DNA of 64,000 bases from Asaia bogorensis (GTDB lineage: Bacteria > Pseudomonadota > Alphaproteobacteria > CACIAM-22H2): assembly GCA_945901855.1 (NCBI GenBank), contig CAMDLT010000016.1, positions 1 through 64,000 of the forward strand, in the 5' to 3' direction. Below the pieces are notes generated by a model, which did no database searches, had not been told where the DNA came from, and worked only from the letters and a program-made list of their open reading frames with translations. Positions 8,686 through 18,933 of this stretch are shown here, in pieces. The translations under genes and the position numbers were made by a program. Position 1 is the first letter of the stretch. Each line of letters opens with the position of its first letter.

Positions 8686-9465
8686 CTAGACGAACTTGAC
8701 TTCGACCGTACCGAACGCGCCAAAATCGGCGACGATTTTGTCGCCGGGATTGGCGCGATAGAGACCCGTGCAAGTGCCAGTCGACACGATCTCGCCCGCC
8801 TGTAAGCCTTCGGGTACGGCCGGATTATTGGCAAGCCACCGCAGCGCTTCGAGCGGATTGCCGAGCGCATCGCGGCCCGTGCCGCGCCCGACGATTTTGC
8901 GGCCCGCGCGCACCGTCACTTCATGTTTGGCCAAATCGCGCCGCCGCCAGTTTTTGGCGGGCGCCCCCACGATCAAAGCGCCGTTGGCACCGAGATCGCA
9001 GACAATCTCGGGCAGCGTGACCTTGCTCCAATCCTGGTAGCGGCTATCCACAATTTCAATCGCGGGATAGAGATCCTCGACCGCTGCCAGTACCTCCGCC
9101 AGACTGTAGGCCCTCTTGCGCGGCTTCAAGTCTTTGGCGAGCGCAAACGCGAACTCGGCTTCGATGCCGCGCATCGGATAGCTGTCGTTAGGAATGGCGG
9201 TCCCGCCCGCAAAACAGCGCGGCGCCAGAATGCGGCCCGCAAACGGACCGTCGGCTTTGAGGATTGCGCGCGCAGCAGCGCTGGTACAGCCGATCTTCCA
9301 GCCTGCCGGGTCGATTTCCAGATCGCGCACGAAGGCCGCCTGCACGATATACGCGTCGGCCAGCGTTTTCGGCCGGCACTCGGCGGGCAGTCGCTCGAGC
9401 GTCATGCCGATCGAAAACGCGTGCTTGAGCATCTGCACGGCCTCGACGATCTGGGCTTTTTTCAT
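8686..9465 (-). CDS. 2-keto-4-pentenoate hydratase family enzyme
   Basis: 259 aa, usual length for the MhpD/HpaH/fumarylacetoacetase-related hydratases. The metal-binding region is present (GIEAEFAFALAKDL; AIEIVDSRYQDW), as is the C-terminal GDKIVADFGAFGTVEVKF. Such enzymes add water to 2-oxoalk-4-enoates in meta-cleavage of aromatics, or act on related 2-oxo acids. The ATG at 9465 overlaps the dctM stop as ATGA, so it is the last gene of the TRAP operon. This suggests the imported compound is converted to, or is, a substrate of this hydratase. The exact substrate cannot be read from sequence. Confidence 0.8.
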   Translation of the reverse strand: MKKAQIVEAVQMLKHAFSIGMTLERLPAECRPKTLADAYIVQAAFVRDLEIDPAGWKIGCTSAAARAILKADGPFAGRILAPRCFAGGTAIPNDSYPMRGIEAEFAFALAKDLKPRKRAYSLAEVLAAVEDLYPAIEIVDSRYQDWSKVTLPEIVCDLGANGALIVGAPAKNWRRRDLAKHEVTVRAGRKIVGRGTGRDALGNPLEALRWLANNPAVPEGLQAGEIVSTGTCTGLYRANPGDKIVADFGAFGTVEVKFV

Positions 9466-11210
9466 TTGGGACCATAGAGAAAATCGGGCAGCCACAAGGT
9501 CAAGCCCGGCCAGATATACATCAGCACCATGCAAAGAACGACAATCAGCATGTAGGGCATCATGCCCACGAAAATCTGATTGATCGTCACGTGCTTGGGA
9601 GCAACGCCCTTCAGATAGAAGGCCGACATCGCCACCGGCGGCGACAGGAACGCCGCTTGCAAATTGACGAACACCAAGGTGCCCCACAGGATCGGATCGA
9701 TCGCGAAATGCTTGAGCATCGGCAGAAAGATCGGCACGAAAATCACGATGATTTCCGTCCATTCGAGCGGCCAGCCAAGCACGAAGATGATCGCCTGCGA
9801 GAACAGCATGAACTGGAACGGCGACATGTCGAGCGCCAACACCCAGCTTTCGAGCAGCGCCTGGCCGCCCAAAATCGCGAACACCCCCGAAAACAACGCC
9901 GAACCCACGAACAGCCAGCACACCATCGCAGTCGTCTTGGCCGTGAGGAACACCGCTTCCTTCGTGCGTTTGAAGTCGAGCGTACGCGCGTAAAGTGCCA
10001 GCAAAAAAGCGCCTGCTGCGCCCACGGCCGCGGACTCGGTCGCCGTCGTGATGCCAAACAAAATCACGACCAGCACGATGACGGTCAACAGCCCCAGCGG
10101 CATGATCGACGTCGTGAGCAGCTTCACGACTTCGAGCCGCTCGGCCGTCATGCGCATGTAATAGCGCGCCATCACATACGCCATCGCTGCCGCAACGATT
10201 CCGAACCAAAGCATAAAACCTTCGGGCGGGCCGCGCTCGCTTGGCGCTTCGGGCTCCTCCGAAACGTCGCCCAGCTGCTCCAGCACGTTCGAATAGTCGA
10301 CGAGCGCGTCGGCTTGCTGGTGGATGACGACGTACCACCACACGAGCGCCAACGTGCCGCCCACAAGCAGCAGCGGCACCAACGCGTAGCCGAGATACTG
10401 CAGCAGCAGCCCCGGCCCCACGCGGCCCGCACCCGTATCGATCGCCTGCGCCTTGGCGGGCGATGCAAGCGCGCGCACAAGGGCCAGAGGCATATTGCGC
10501 GCATACGCCGCCGACAGACGATCGACCCAAAGCGGGACCGGCACTTTGGTCTGTTCGGGCGGCAAAGGCGGCGCGATCTTGGGATTAATCAGCGCCCAGC
10601 CGATGATATAGACGAGATACAGGAAGGCGAGGAAAAAGCCGGGAAACATCGCCGCTGCATAGAGCTTTACCACCGACTGCCCGGCCACGGCCGCGTAAAC
10701 GATGATCATCACCGACGGCGGAATAAGAATGCCAAGCGTGCCGCCGGCCGTGATGACGCCCGAGGCAAGCTTGACGTCGTAGCCCGCGCGCAGCATCGGA
10801 TTGAAGGCGATGACGCCCATCAGCACGACGACAGCACCCACCAGGCCGCTGGCAATGCCCCAAAACGTGCACACGATCAGCGTGGCGACCGCGAGCGCTG
10901 CGGGCACATTGCGGAACGCGAGCTGCACCGAATAGAACATCTTGTCGACGAGCGCGCCGCGCTCCATCACGTAGCCCATCAGCACGAAAAGCGGGATCGA
11001 GATAAGCACGTCGTTGGTCATGGCGCCGTACGTGCGCTGGACCATAAGATCGAAAATCAGATTGTCGGTCCACGCTTGGCCCGATTTGAAATAGGCGATG
11101 AAGCCAAACAGAATGCCGAGCCCCATGAGAGTAAAGGCGGTGGGAAACCCCATCATGATCACGACCACGATGAGGACGAGCATCAATAGCCCGAGTGCGG
11201 GATCGCTCAT
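9462..11210 (-). CDS. TRAP transporter large permease (DctM type)
   Basis: 582 aa, longer than the usual 430, with many hydrophobic helices. The N-terminal half (GFPTAFTLMGLGILFG; GGTLGILIPPSVMIIVYA) and the C-terminal half (GITTATESAAVGAAGA; PLEWTEIIVIFVPIFLP) match DctM. The extra length is a central insert (about residues 215-350) with two additional hydrophobic stretches and an acidic-rich link, typical of the mannitol/chloroaromatic-type TRAP subfamily. It couples sodium-driven import to the DctQ and DctP partners encoded just upstream (5-base gap to dctQ). Its stop overlaps the hydratase start. Confidence 0.9.
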   Translation of the reverse strand: MSDPALGLLMLVLIVVVIMMGFPTAFTLMGLGILFGFIAYFKSGQAWTDNLIFDLMVQRTYGAMTNDVLISIPLFVLMGYVMERGALVDKMFYSVQLAFRNVPAALAVATLIVCTFWGIASGLVGAVVVLMGVIAFNPMLRAGYDVKLASGVITAGGTLGILIPPSVMIIVYAAVAGQSVVKLYAAAMFPGFFLAFLYLVYIIGWALINPKIAPPLPPEQTKVPVPLWVDRLSAAYARNMPLALVRALASPAKAQAIDTGAGRVGPGLLLQYLGYALVPLLLVGGTLALVWWYVVIHQQADALVDYSNVLEQLGDVSEEPEAPSERGPPEGFMLWFGIVAAAMAYVMARYYMRMTAERLEVVKLLTTSIMPLGLLTVIVLVVILFGITTATESAAVGAAGAFLLALYARTLDFKRTKEAVFLTAKTTAMVCWLFVGSALFSGVFAILGGQALLESWVLALDMSPFQFMLFSQAIIFVLGWPLEWTEIIVIFVPIFLPMLKHFAIDPILWGTLVFVNLQAAFLSPPVAMSAFYLKGVAPKHVTINQIFVGMMPYMLIVVLCMVLMYIWPGLTLWLPDFLYGPK

Positions 11211-11215
11211 GCTGC

Positions 11216-11878
11216 TTAAGGCTCCCCGCCGCGGCCGCGCTGGCGCGCCGCTTCGTCAATATGCTGGACGTTGTCGAGAACCATTTGGCGCTCGCTGGCA
11301 TCGACATGCTCGCTGCCAGCGAGCTGCTCGGCGATCACATCGGACTCGTTGACGTCTTTGAGGCGGGCAGGCCATTCGCCGGTTTTGAGGCACACGACGC
11401 AGCGCACGACTTCGGCAAATCCCTGCAGCAGCACGAGCGCGCCCGCGATCGGGATCACGGTCTTGAAATGGTAGATCGGCGGCCCGTCGGCGGTAACGCT
11501 CGAATGCTCGCCGATGCGCCAGCTGTCGCCCGCAAACGACATGCCCGCATAGAGCAGGGCCGCAATTCCGGGGAAGAAAAACACGAAATAGAGCACAAGA
11601 TCGAGCGTCGCTTGAGTGCGCGGCCGCATCGAGCTGTACAGAAAGTCGCCGCGCACATGCGCGTTCTGCGCCAGCGTGTAGGCGCCGCACAGCATGAAAG
11701 TGGTGCCGTAGAGCATGTTGGTGGCGTCGAAAATCCACGCTGTCGGACTGTTGAGGATATAGCGCTTGAAGACTTCAGCGCATACCACCAGCATCAAGCC
11801 CACGATCAGCCACGCTGCCGCTTTGCCCACCCACGTGCTGACGCCGTCGATCGCGAACAGAAACTTTTGCACCGTCAT
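11216..11878 (-). CDS. TRAP transporter small permease (DctQ type)
   Basis: 220 aa with four predicted membrane helices (about 18-38, 55-75, 98-118, 138-160) and the DctQ-like segment SPTAWIFDATNMLYGTTFML. The cytoplasmic C-terminal tail of about 60 residues is charged and longer than usual. It sits between dctP and dctM, separated from dctP by a stem-loop that probably lowers its expression relative to the binding protein. Confidence 0.85.
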   Translation of the reverse strand: MTVQKFLFAIDGVSTWVGKAAAWLIVGLMLVVCAEVFKRYILNSPTAWIFDATNMLYGTTFMLCGAYTLAQNAHVRGDFLYSSMRPRTQATLDLVLYFVFFFPGIAALLYAGMSFAGDSWRIGEHSSVTADGPPIYHFKTVIPIAGALVLLQGFAEVVRCVVCLKTGEWPARLKDVNESDVIAEQLAGSEHVDASERQMVLDNVQHIDEAARQRGRGGEP

Positions 11879-11902
11879 CTTTGTCGTTCCCCCGAAGAAA
11901 AC

Positions 11903-11931
11903 GCCCGCCGAGTTTCAGGCTCGGCGGGCGC
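11903..11931 (-). terminator. Intercistronic hairpin between dctP and dctQ
   Basis: A perfect 11-bp GC-rich stem (CGCCCGCCGAG at 11903-11913 pairing with 11921-11931, 7-base loop). Read on the minus strand it is followed by TTTTC. It lies 24 bases after the dctP stop and before dctQ. It has the form of a weak rho-independent terminator, or a 3-prime stabilising stem, and would give excess binding protein over permease. Confidence 0.7.
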
Positions 11932-11955
11932 TTCGTCCCTCAGTTCGGCCGATCG

Positions 11956-13095
11956 CTAGGTGCGTCGATGCACGCCGCGCTGGCCGAAATAGTGGTCGTA
12001 GGCCATGCGGCGATTGACCACCGTGTCCTGCTCCCATTTCGTCGCGCGCCGCGCGAAAGCGATCTGCGAGTCGAGGATTTCCTTGAACAGCGGATTTTCG
12101 GCCGCCTTCTTGGCAACGACCTCGTCGTAGACTTCGAGCTGGCGCTTCAAGATCGGATCGGGCGTCTTGAAGAAGCGCACCTTGTCGACCGACTGCAGTT
12201 CGGCATAGTCGGTCGAATAGCGATGGACCGCCTTCCACGACATGTCCGAGGATGCTGCTTCGACCGCGTTGTCGATGATCGCTTTCATCTTGTCCGGCAA
12301 CGCGTCGTAACGCGCCTTGTTGAACATGATTTCGAACTGCTCGGCATTCTGGTGGTAGCTCTGCAGCATGCAGGTTTTCGACACGTCGGCAAAACCCAGA
12401 ATGCGGTCGGACGATGCGTTGTTGAATTCGGCCGCATCGAGCAGGCCGCGATCCATCGCCGAAACGATTTCGCCGCCCGGCAACGCGTTGACCGCAGCGC
12501 CCATCGCCGTGAACACGTCGATCGAAATGCCGACCGTGCGGTACTTCAGGCCCGCCAAGTCCTCGATCTTGGTGATCGGCTTTTTGAACCAGCCAAGGGG
12601 CTGGGTCGGCATCGGGCCGTACGGATACGAGACCACATTGGCTCCGATCGAGGCGTAGAGCTTGGCCAGCAACTGGCGCCCGCCGCCGTATTTGTGCCAG
12701 GACAGCAGCATGTTGGCGTCCATCGCGTAGCCGGGACCCGAACCCCACAGCGCGAGCGCCGTCTGCTTGCCGTAGTGGTAGACAAGCACGCCGTGGCCGC
12801 CATCGAGCGTGCCGCGCGAAACGGCATCGAGCAGGCCGAAGGCCGGCACGACTGCGCCTGCCGGCAGCACTTCGATGCGCAGATCGCCGCCGGTCATGTC
12901 ATTGACCTTTTTGGCGAAGTCGACGGCATATTCGTGGAAAATATCGCGCGCGGGCCACGTGCTCTGCCAGCGCATGGTGATCGGGCCTTGTGCCTTGGCC
13001 GTGTTGGGCGCCGCAACGCCCGCAGCGACGGCAGTGGCGGCGGTAGCTGTCAGAAATCGCCGCCGGTTCGGGGCGGTGGGGGTCTTTTTGGTCAT
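11956..13095 (-). CDS. TRAP transporter substrate-binding protein (DctP/TakP-like)
   Basis: 379 aa. The N-terminus has NRRRF and a hydrophobic stretch ending in AKA, a probable Tat-type signal sequence, so the protein is periplasmic. The body matches the TakP-like branch that binds 2-oxo acids and other carboxylates: TMRWQSTWPARDIFHEY near the start of the mature chain, and LAGLKYRTVGI carrying the usual carboxylate-binding Arg. ATG 13095 is preceded by AAGGGAG; an upstream extension to 13458 is unlike the family. First gene of the TRAP-hydratase operon, divergent from the PhyH gene. Confidence 0.9.
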   Translation of the reverse strand: MTKKTPTAPNRRRFLTATAATAVAAGVAAPNTAKAQGPITMRWQSTWPARDIFHEYAVDFAKKVNDMTGGDLRIEVLPAGAVVPAFGLLDAVSRGTLDGGHGVLVYHYGKQTALALWGSGPGYAMDANMLLSWHKYGGGRQLLAKLYASIGANVVSYPYGPMPTQPLGWFKKPITKIEDLAGLKYRTVGISIDVFTAMGAAVNALPGGEIVSAMDRGLLDAAEFNNASSDRILGFADVSKTCMLQSYHQNAEQFEIMFNKARYDALPDKMKAIIDNAVEAASSDMSWKAVHRYSTDYAELQSVDKVRFFKTPDPILKRQLEVYDEVVAKKAAENPLFKEILDSQIAFARRATKWEQDTVVNRRMAYDHYFGQRGVHRRT

Positions 13096-13261
13096 GGCGT
13101 TTGCTCCCTTGATTTGCCAATTTGGTGCGCAGGATCGGATCGGAGGTTTTCCCTCTCTTCGTCGAACCGAGTTTGCTATCGACACGATTGTACAAGCAAG
13201 CACGATGTTTCTTGCAGCCGCAATTTTGCAGTGCAGCGAAATCGAAAGATTTGCCCAAAAC

Positions 13262-14086
13262 ATGTGCATCGACAAATTCGTGCTCGACCCGCAAGACTTT
13301 GCGCGCGACGGCGTTGCGTGTCTGCGCGGGATCGTCGATGCGGCGATGGTGGCGCGGTTGGCCGCTGCCGTCGACCGCGCAATGGCCAAACCTGCCAAAC
13401 GCGCGATCGAATTCAATGCGCCGGGCGAGGCTGGCCGTTTTTTCGGCGACATGTTCATGTGGCGACGCGATGCGGATTTTCGCGCCGCATTTTTCGAGAC
13501 CGATTGCGCTGCTGCGGCTGGTCTTGCGATGGGCGCTACGCGCGTACATTTGTTTTACGACCAGATTTTTGCCAAGGAACCCGCCACGCCGCGCGCAACA
13601 CCCTGGCACCAGGATTTTTCCTACTGGCCCGCGACGGGGACCCAGTTCTGCACGGTCTATGTAGCGCTCGACGATATCGACGCCGATAACGGCGCCGTCG
13701 AGTATGTCGCAGGGTCGCATCGCTGGGGCGCGGATTTTCGCCCCGCGCCGTTTAGAGCGGGCGGCGAAGACGCGCCGCGCTATACCGCCTCCGCACTCGA
13801 TGCGAGCCCCGATATCGACGCCGCACGCGTAACACTCGACGTCCGCAGCTTTGCATTGAAACCGGGCGATGCGACCTTGTTCGATGGGCGCTTGATCCAT
13901 GGCGCATCCGGCAATGCGAGCGCCACGCGTCGTCGCCGCACGCTCGCCCTGCGTTTCGCGGGCGACGACGTGCGCTGGCGCGAAGACGTGAACACATTTC
14001 AAGCGCTGCGCCGGGCCGGTCTCAAAACCGGCGACAGCCTCGACAAACGGCGCGATCTGTTTCCTCTACTGTGGGTACGGCCCTAG
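13262..14086 (+). CDS. Phytanoyl-CoA dioxygenase (PhyH) family oxygenase
   Basis: 274 aa, Fe(II)/2-oxoglutarate dioxygenase fold. The metal triad is visible: the HxD pair in TPWHQDFSYWP and the distal His in DGRLIHGASGN, with a following Arg-rich TRRRRTLALRF for 2-oxoglutarate. Family members hydroxylate small carboxylates, amino acids or phosphonates; PhnY and TmpA, which hydroxylate aminophosphonates, belong here. It lies 180 bases upstream of an aminoethylphosphonate transporter on the same strand, hence the suggestion that its substrate is a phosphonate, which is inference. ATG 13262 is favoured; 13205 is an alternative without a better ribosome site. Confidence 0.8.
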   Translation: MCIDKFVLDPQDFARDGVACLRGIVDAAMVARLAAAVDRAMAKPAKRAIEFNAPGEAGRFFGDMFMWRRDADFRAAFFETDCAAAAGLAMGATRVHLFYDQIFAKEPATPRATPWHQDFSYWPATGTQFCTVYVALDDIDADNGAVEYVAGSHRWGADFRPAPFRAGGEDAPRYTASALDASPDIDAARVTLDVRSFALKPGDATLFDGRLIHGASGNASATRRRRTLALRFAGDDVRWREDVNTFQALRRAGLKTGDSLDKRRDLFPLLWVRP

Positions 14087-14266
14087 CGTCAGGCGTCTCG
14101 GCGCCAACATACAGGCGCGCTGGAGATCGTTGCGACGCAGCGTGCCTGCGTGAGGTTTCATCCCAATTTTATCTGTCGGCGAAAATCCAAAACCGACACG
14201 CAGTCGTCACAAAAGCTGCACGCTTCCCTGCTAACCATTCGCGCTACCGCAAAGAGGGAGTGAAAA

Positions 14267-15298
14267 ATGCTCAGTATATTGTTACGCGGCGTCGCCTGCG
14301 CGGCGATCGCCGTCGGTTTGACAGTTGGTACAGCGTCCGCGCAGCAGCGCACGCTCACCGCCTACTCGTCGTTGGACGAAGACCAGGCAAAGGCCTTGGT
14401 CAAGGGCTTCGAGACGGCCTACCCTGCGATCAAGGTCAACATGATCGTTGGCTCCACGGCGCCGATCATCGCGCGCGTGATCGCCGAAGCGGCCAGCCCG
14501 CAGGCCGACGTGATCATGGGCAACGCCGTGTCCGCGCTAATGTCGGCGGATGCCCGCGGCCTGCTGCTGTCCTACAAGCCCGCGCACTACGACAAGGTGG
14601 CATCGCAGATGAAAGATCTGCGCGCCGAGCCGGTATGGGTCGGCATTGATGCATGGGCCTCTTCTTTGTGCTTCAACACGGTCGAAGGCGCAAAAAAGAA
14701 CATCCCGGCTCCCAAGAGCTGGATGGATCTGACCAACCCCATCTACAGGGGCCAGATCACGATGCCGAGCCCGCTTTCTTCGGGCACGGCGCTGCTGGCC
14801 GTCAATGGCTGGCTATCGGTGTTCGGCGAACAAGGCGGTTGGGAGTTCATGGACAAATTGCACCTGAACGTCGCCCAATACGGCCATTCCGGCAGTGCGC
14901 CGTGCCGCCAATCGGGTTCGGGCGAAGTGCTGATCGGCATCTCCTACGCCACCCCCGGCGTGAAGCTGATCAACGAAGGCGCGCCGATCTCCATCATCCT
15001 GCCGTCCGAAGGGCTGGGCTGGGAAGTGGAAGCGGCGGCGATCGTCAAGGGCGCGAAGAATCTGGCCGACGCCAAGCTGATGGCCGATTGGCTGTCGTCG
15101 CGCCCGGCAGCCGAGATTTCGTCCAACTTCCTGCCGATGACGGCTTACGAAGACATCAAGTCGCTGCCGAAGAACTATCCGGTGGGCGAGCAGGAAAAGC
15201 TGCTGAAAATGGACTTCGCCAAACTGGCCGCCAGCCGCGAAGCGATCATGGCGGAATGGCAGCGGCGCTACGGCACGAAGGTCGCGCCGAGAACCTGA
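14267..15298 (+). CDS. 2-aminoethylphosphonate ABC transporter, substrate-binding protein (PhnS2-like)
   Basis: 343 aa, signal peptide of about 25 residues (VGTASAQQ). It resembles the iron/AEP branch of periplasmic binding proteins: [20 protein letters not shown], the block [19 protein letters not shown], then [16 protein letters not shown] and [14 protein letters not shown], all close to the family named putative AEP-binding PhnS2. It would deliver 2-aminoethylphosphonate to the permease and ATPase encoded next. GAGGGAG precedes the ATG. Its stop overlaps the ATPase start as TGATG. Confidence 0.82.
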   Translation: MLSILLRGVACAAIAVGLTVGTASAQQRTLTAYSSLDEDQAKALVKGFETAYPAIKVNMIVGSTAPIIARVIAEAASPQADVIMGNAVSALMSADARGLLLSYKPAHYDKVASQMKDLRAEPVWVGIDAWASSLCFNTVEGAKKNIPAPKSWMDLTNPIYRGQITMPSPLSSGTALLAVNGWLSVFGEQGGWEFMDKLHLNVAQYGHSGSAPCRQSGSGEVLIGISYATPGVKLINEGAPISIILPSEGLGWEVEAAAIVKGAKNLADAKLMADWLSSRPAAEISSNFLPMTAYEDIKSLPKNYPVGEQEKLLKMDFAKLAASREAIMAEWQRRYGTKVAPRT

Positions 15299-16452
15299 TG
15301 CTCGACGATGCGCAAGAAGTCGTTGCCGCAAAAACCTCGATCGCTGCGGTGGCGACGCCAAGAAAGACGGAGGGCGCTTCGGCGCCCTCCTATCTTTCTG
15401 TAGCCGGTCTGACCAAACGGTTTGGTGCGACGACCGTGGTGGCCGACGTTGAATTCGAACTCGCCGCTTCCGAATTTCTCTGCGTGCTGGGGCCAAGCGG
15501 CTGTGGCAAGACCACGCTGCTGCGCCTGATCGCCGGGTTCGAGCGCGCCGACGGCGGCTGCATCCGCCAAGCCGGCCGCGACATCACCGATCTGCCGCCC
15601 GAAGCGCGCGATTACGGCATCGTCTTCCAATCCTATGCGCTGTTCCCGAACCGAACCGTCGCCGGCAATGTGTCGTTCGGGCTCGAATCGGTCGGCGCCG
15701 GGCGCGCTCTGCGCCAATCGCGGGTCGCCGACCTTTTGACGCTGGTCGGGCTGCAGGACCATGCGGGCAAATATCCCAACCAATTGTCGGGTGGGCAGCA
15801 GCAGCGCGTCGCACTTGCCCGCGCGCTGGCGCTGTCGCCGGGGCTGTTGCTGCTGGACGAGCCTTTGTCGGCGCTCGACGCCAATGTCCGCGCGCATCTG
15901 CGCGACGAGTTGCGCGCCTTGCAACGGCAGGTCGGCGTCACCGCGATGATGGTGACGCACGACCAAGTCGAAGCGTTGTCGATCGCAGACCGGATCATCG
16001 TGATGAATCGCGGTCGGATCGAACAGATCGGCACGCCAAGCGATGTCTACGAACGCCCGAAATCGTTGTTCGTGGCGAAGTTCCTCGGCGACATGAACGC
16101 CCTGCCGATCGTCGGCGCGAAAGGCGCGACGGTCGAGGCTGCCGGTCTGGCGCTGGCGTTGGAAAACTCGCCGCACGCGCTGCCCCGGAAGCCGCAGCTT
16201 TGCATCCGACCAGCTGCCGTGATCGTCGGCGCTGCCGCAAAAGCAGCGCCCAATAGCTTTGCTGCCCGCGTCGTGCATGTCGCGTTTTTGGGCGATCTGA
16301 TCCGGTTGACGCTTTATCTGTCCGAAAATTCGGGCAATACCCTGCAGGCCGATGTGCTGCGCGCGAGCCTTCAGGATCTGCCGTGCGTGGGCGACATCGT
16401 GCATGCGGCGCTGCCCGCGCGGCATCTGCTGTTGCAGGGCGGCGATGTCTGA
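15298..16452 (+). CDS. 2-aminoethylphosphonate ABC transporter, ATP-binding protein (PhnT2-like)
   Basis: 384 aa. Walker [11 protein letters not shown]-loop FQSYALFPN, signature [14 protein letters not shown], Walker [13 protein letters not shown] and H-loop MVTHD are all intact. A C-terminal TOBE-like region (about 270-380) follows, as in other MOI-type importers. A non-conserved N-terminal extension of about 32 residues precedes the domain, so the true start may lie a little downstream. Start overlaps the binding-protein stop and the end overlaps the permease by 8 bases. Confidence 0.85.
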   Translation: MLDDAQEVVAAKTSIAAVATPRKTEGASAPSYLSVAGLTKRFGATTVVADVEFELAASEFLCVLGPSGCGKTTLLRLIAGFERADGGCIRQAGRDITDLPPEARDYGIVFQSYALFPNRTVAGNVSFGLESVGAGRALRQSRVADLLTLVGLQDHAGKYPNQLSGGQQQRVALARALALSPGLLLLDEPLSALDANVRAHLRDELRALQRQVGVTAMMVTHDQVEALSIADRIIVMNRGRIEQIGTPSDVYERPKSLFVAKFLGDMNALPIVGAKGATVEAAGLALALENSPHALPRKPQLCIRPAAVIVGAAAKAAPNSFAARVVHVAFLGDLIRLTLYLSENSGNTLQADVLRASLQDLPCVGDIVHAALPARHLLLQGGDV

Positions 16453-18145
16453 TCTTGCATTCGGCAGATCCAGGCCGCAATCGGGGGGCCTTGCGCAACG
16501 ATTGGTCGAATTCGGATTGCCGGGCACGATGCTGGTACTGTTGGCGCTGGCAACGATTCTGCCGATCAATGCCCTGCTGAGCCGTGCCTTCTACGGTCGC
16601 GACGGCACCTTCGTCGGGCTTGCCAATTTCATCCGCTATGCGACCGAGCCGGGTCTGTCGATCGCGGCGTGGAACTCGACCTACCTGTCGGCGATCGCGA
16701 CCGTGATAGTCGTCGCCCTGGCCTATCCCGTTGCATTCGCGTTGACGCGCAGTTGCATGCCGCTCAAAGGCTTGTTTCGGCTGCTGATCATGCTGCCGCT
16801 GCTGGCGCCATCGCTGCTGCCCGCTTTCGGGTTGGTTTATCTGTTTGGCAATCAGGGGTGGCTAAATAGCTGGTTGCTGGGCGCCAAACTGTACGGCGAA
16901 GTCGGCATCGTGCTGGCGTCGGTAATCTATGCGCTGCCGCATGCAGTGTTGATTTTGACCGGCGGATTGGCTGCGGGCGATGCGCGTCTTTATGAAGCCG
17001 CGCGCGCCTTGAAAGCGGGACCATGGCGTCGCTTTTGGACCGTCACGTTGCCGGGGTCGCGCTACGCGATTGTCAGCGCGGCATCGGTCGTCTTTGTACT
17101 GGTGTTCACGGATTTCGGCATTTCCAGCGTGGTCGGCGGCTCCGTCAGCATGCTGTCGTTGGACATCTACAAGTTGGTAATCGGGCGGTTCGATTTCGAA
17201 ATGGGCGCGGTCGTCGGCGTGCTGCTGCTGGCACCCGCCATCGTCGCCTATGGTATAGATGTGATCGCAAGACGGTTCCAACGAAGCGCAATCAGCGGCA
17301 AGTCGACGCCGATCGAGCCGCAGCCCCACCGACTGCGCGACGCTGTGCTGACCCTGTTTGCGGTTCTGATCGCAGGTGCCATCGTCGGCGTGTTCGGGAT
17401 GGCGATCTTCGGCTCGCTCGTAAAGTTTTGGCCCTACAATCTGACACTCGGATTGCAAAACTATACGCGCCTGCTGGACGATGCCGACGAAGCGCGCGCA
17501 CTCGTCAACAGTTTGACGATGGCCGGATCGACGGCGCTTGTCGGCACGGCGTTGGTTGCGATCACGGGCTGGCTGGTCGCACGCCGGGTCGGCAACAACG
17601 GATTGACCCAGGCCTTGCAGGCGTTAGCGATGGTGCCGGTCGCGGTGCCCGGCCTCGTACTCGGGTTGGGGTATGTGTTTTTCTTCAACAATCCCGCCAA
17701 TCCGCTGCACTTTCTCCAAGGCACGATGGCGCTGATCGTATTGTGCAGCGTAGCGCATTTCTACACCGTGCCGCATCTGATGGCGGTCGGCGGGCTGCTG
17801 CAACTGGACCGCGAGATCGATCTGGCGGCGAAAGCGTTGCGTGCCGGACCCGTGACCACGGGCCGCAAAATCTATTTGCCGACGCTGCTGCCGACCCTGA
17901 TCGACATAGCCGGCTATTTTTTCGTGAACGCGATGACGACCGTTTCCGCGCTGATCTTTCTGTTCACGGCGCAAACGCGCGTCGCGGCGATCGCGGTGGT
18001 GAATTTGGTCGAGGGCAGCCGGATCGGGCAAGCGGCCGCCTTTGCAACCGCGATCATGGCTATTTCGATCGTGGCAGCGCTGATTCAGGCGGCGTTGCGC
18101 GGGATTGTCAAACGGGCGCAGCCCTGGCATCGGCGGGCAAGATGA
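16445..18145 (+). CDS. 2-aminoethylphosphonate ABC transporter, two-domain permease (PhnU2-like)
   Basis: 566 aa, about 12 hydrophobic helices in two homologous halves. Each half has an EAA-like coupling loop ([22 protein letters not shown] and [24 protein letters not shown]). A fused permease of this size is characteristic of the PhnU2/ThiP-like type, so no second permease gene is needed. It overlaps the ATPase by 8 bases and the next gene as ATGA. Confidence 0.85.
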   Translation: MSDLAFGRSRPQSGGLAQRLVEFGLPGTMLVLLALATILPINALLSRAFYGRDGTFVGLANFIRYATEPGLSIAAWNSTYLSAIATVIVVALAYPVAFALTRSCMPLKGLFRLLIMLPLLAPSLLPAFGLVYLFGNQGWLNSWLLGAKLYGEVGIVLASVIYALPHAVLILTGGLAAGDARLYEAARALKAGPWRRFWTVTLPGSRYAIVSAASVVFVLVFTDFGISSVVGGSVSMLSLDIYKLVIGRFDFEMGAVVGVLLLAPAIVAYGIDVIARRFQRSAISGKSTPIEPQPHRLRDAVLTLFAVLIAGAIVGVFGMAIFGSLVKFWPYNLTLGLQNYTRLLDDADEARALVNSLTMAGSTALVGTALVAITGWLVARRVGNNGLTQALQALAMVPVAVPGLVLGLGYVFFFNNPANPLHFLQGTMALIVLCSVAHFYTVPHLMAVGGLLQLDREIDLAAKALRAGPVTTGRKIYLPTLLPTLIDIAGYFFVNAMTTVSALIFLFTAQTRVAAIAVVNLVEGSRIGQAAAFATAIMAISIVAALIQAALRGIVKRAQPWHRRAR

Positions 18146-18933
18146 GCGGCGAATTTTTTGCATTCATGCACACCCTCGCGGACGCGTCCGGGCGCGCAAT
18201 CCTGCCCTATTTCCGCACGGAACTGGTGAGCGAAGACAAAGCCAAACATGGATTGTTCGATCCAGTCACGGTGGCCGACCGTTCGGGCGAAGCCGCAATC
18301 CGCGCGCTGATCGCCGCGCACTATCCCGCGCACGGCGTGATCGGCGAGGAATTCGGCGTCGAGCGTGCCGACGCCGAATATGTGTGGGTGCTCGATCCCA
18401 TCGACGGCACGCGGTCGTTCATTTCCGGTATGCCGATTTGGGGCACCTTGATCGCCCTGCTGCGCAATGGCGAGGCGATCGCAGGAATGCTCGATCAACC
18501 GTTTTTGAAAGAACGGTTTTGGGGCGACGGGAGGTTCGCGGTTGGGCGCAGGCCGCAGGGCGAAAAGGCGTTGCGCACGCGCCGTCCGGTCGCGATGAAG
18601 GATGCGGTCGTCTGGGTGAGCGCCAGCTTCCCGCGCGATCCGATCGGGATGGCGGCGGTCGAACTGTTGCGCACGCAGGTGCGGACGATCAACTAGGGCA
18701 GCGACTGCTACGCCATGGCGATGCTGGCCGAGGGCCATATCGATGCGGTGATCGAAACCAGGTTGGAAATCTACGACGTCGCGGCCCACATCCCAATTTT
18801 GCTGGGGTCGGGCGGGACGATCACGAGGCTCGATGGCGGCCCTGCGCTCGAAGCCGGCGACTATATCGCGACCGGCGATCCAGCCCTGCACGCGCCGATG
18901 CTGGCGCTGTTGCGAGGCCGGGGCGGTGCTTGA
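18142..18933 (+). pseudogene. Inositol-monophosphatase-family phosphatase, interrupted by an in-frame TAG
   Basis: 264 codons matching the IMPase/HisN-like family but with an amber codon at 18694-18696. Before it, the metal motifs IGEEFG and WVLDPIDGTRSF are intact. After it, the same frame continues GSDCYAMAMLAEGHIDAV to TGA 18933, the usual third motif. The family consensus is WGSDCY, so the TAG replaces Trp by a single TGG-to-TAG change. Without readthrough the 184-aa product lacks the third Asp ligand and the C-terminal lobe. It is tightly coupled at both ends (ATGA with the permease, 8-base overlap with the PLP gene), so translation stopping early may also affect the next gene. A sequencing error is possible. 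Confidence 0.8.

Noticed and set aside
18694-18696. Pyrrolysine or programmed readthrough at the amber codon
   Set aside because: The consensus residue there is Trp, and no readthrough signal or pyl genes are visible; mutation or sequencing error is simpler.
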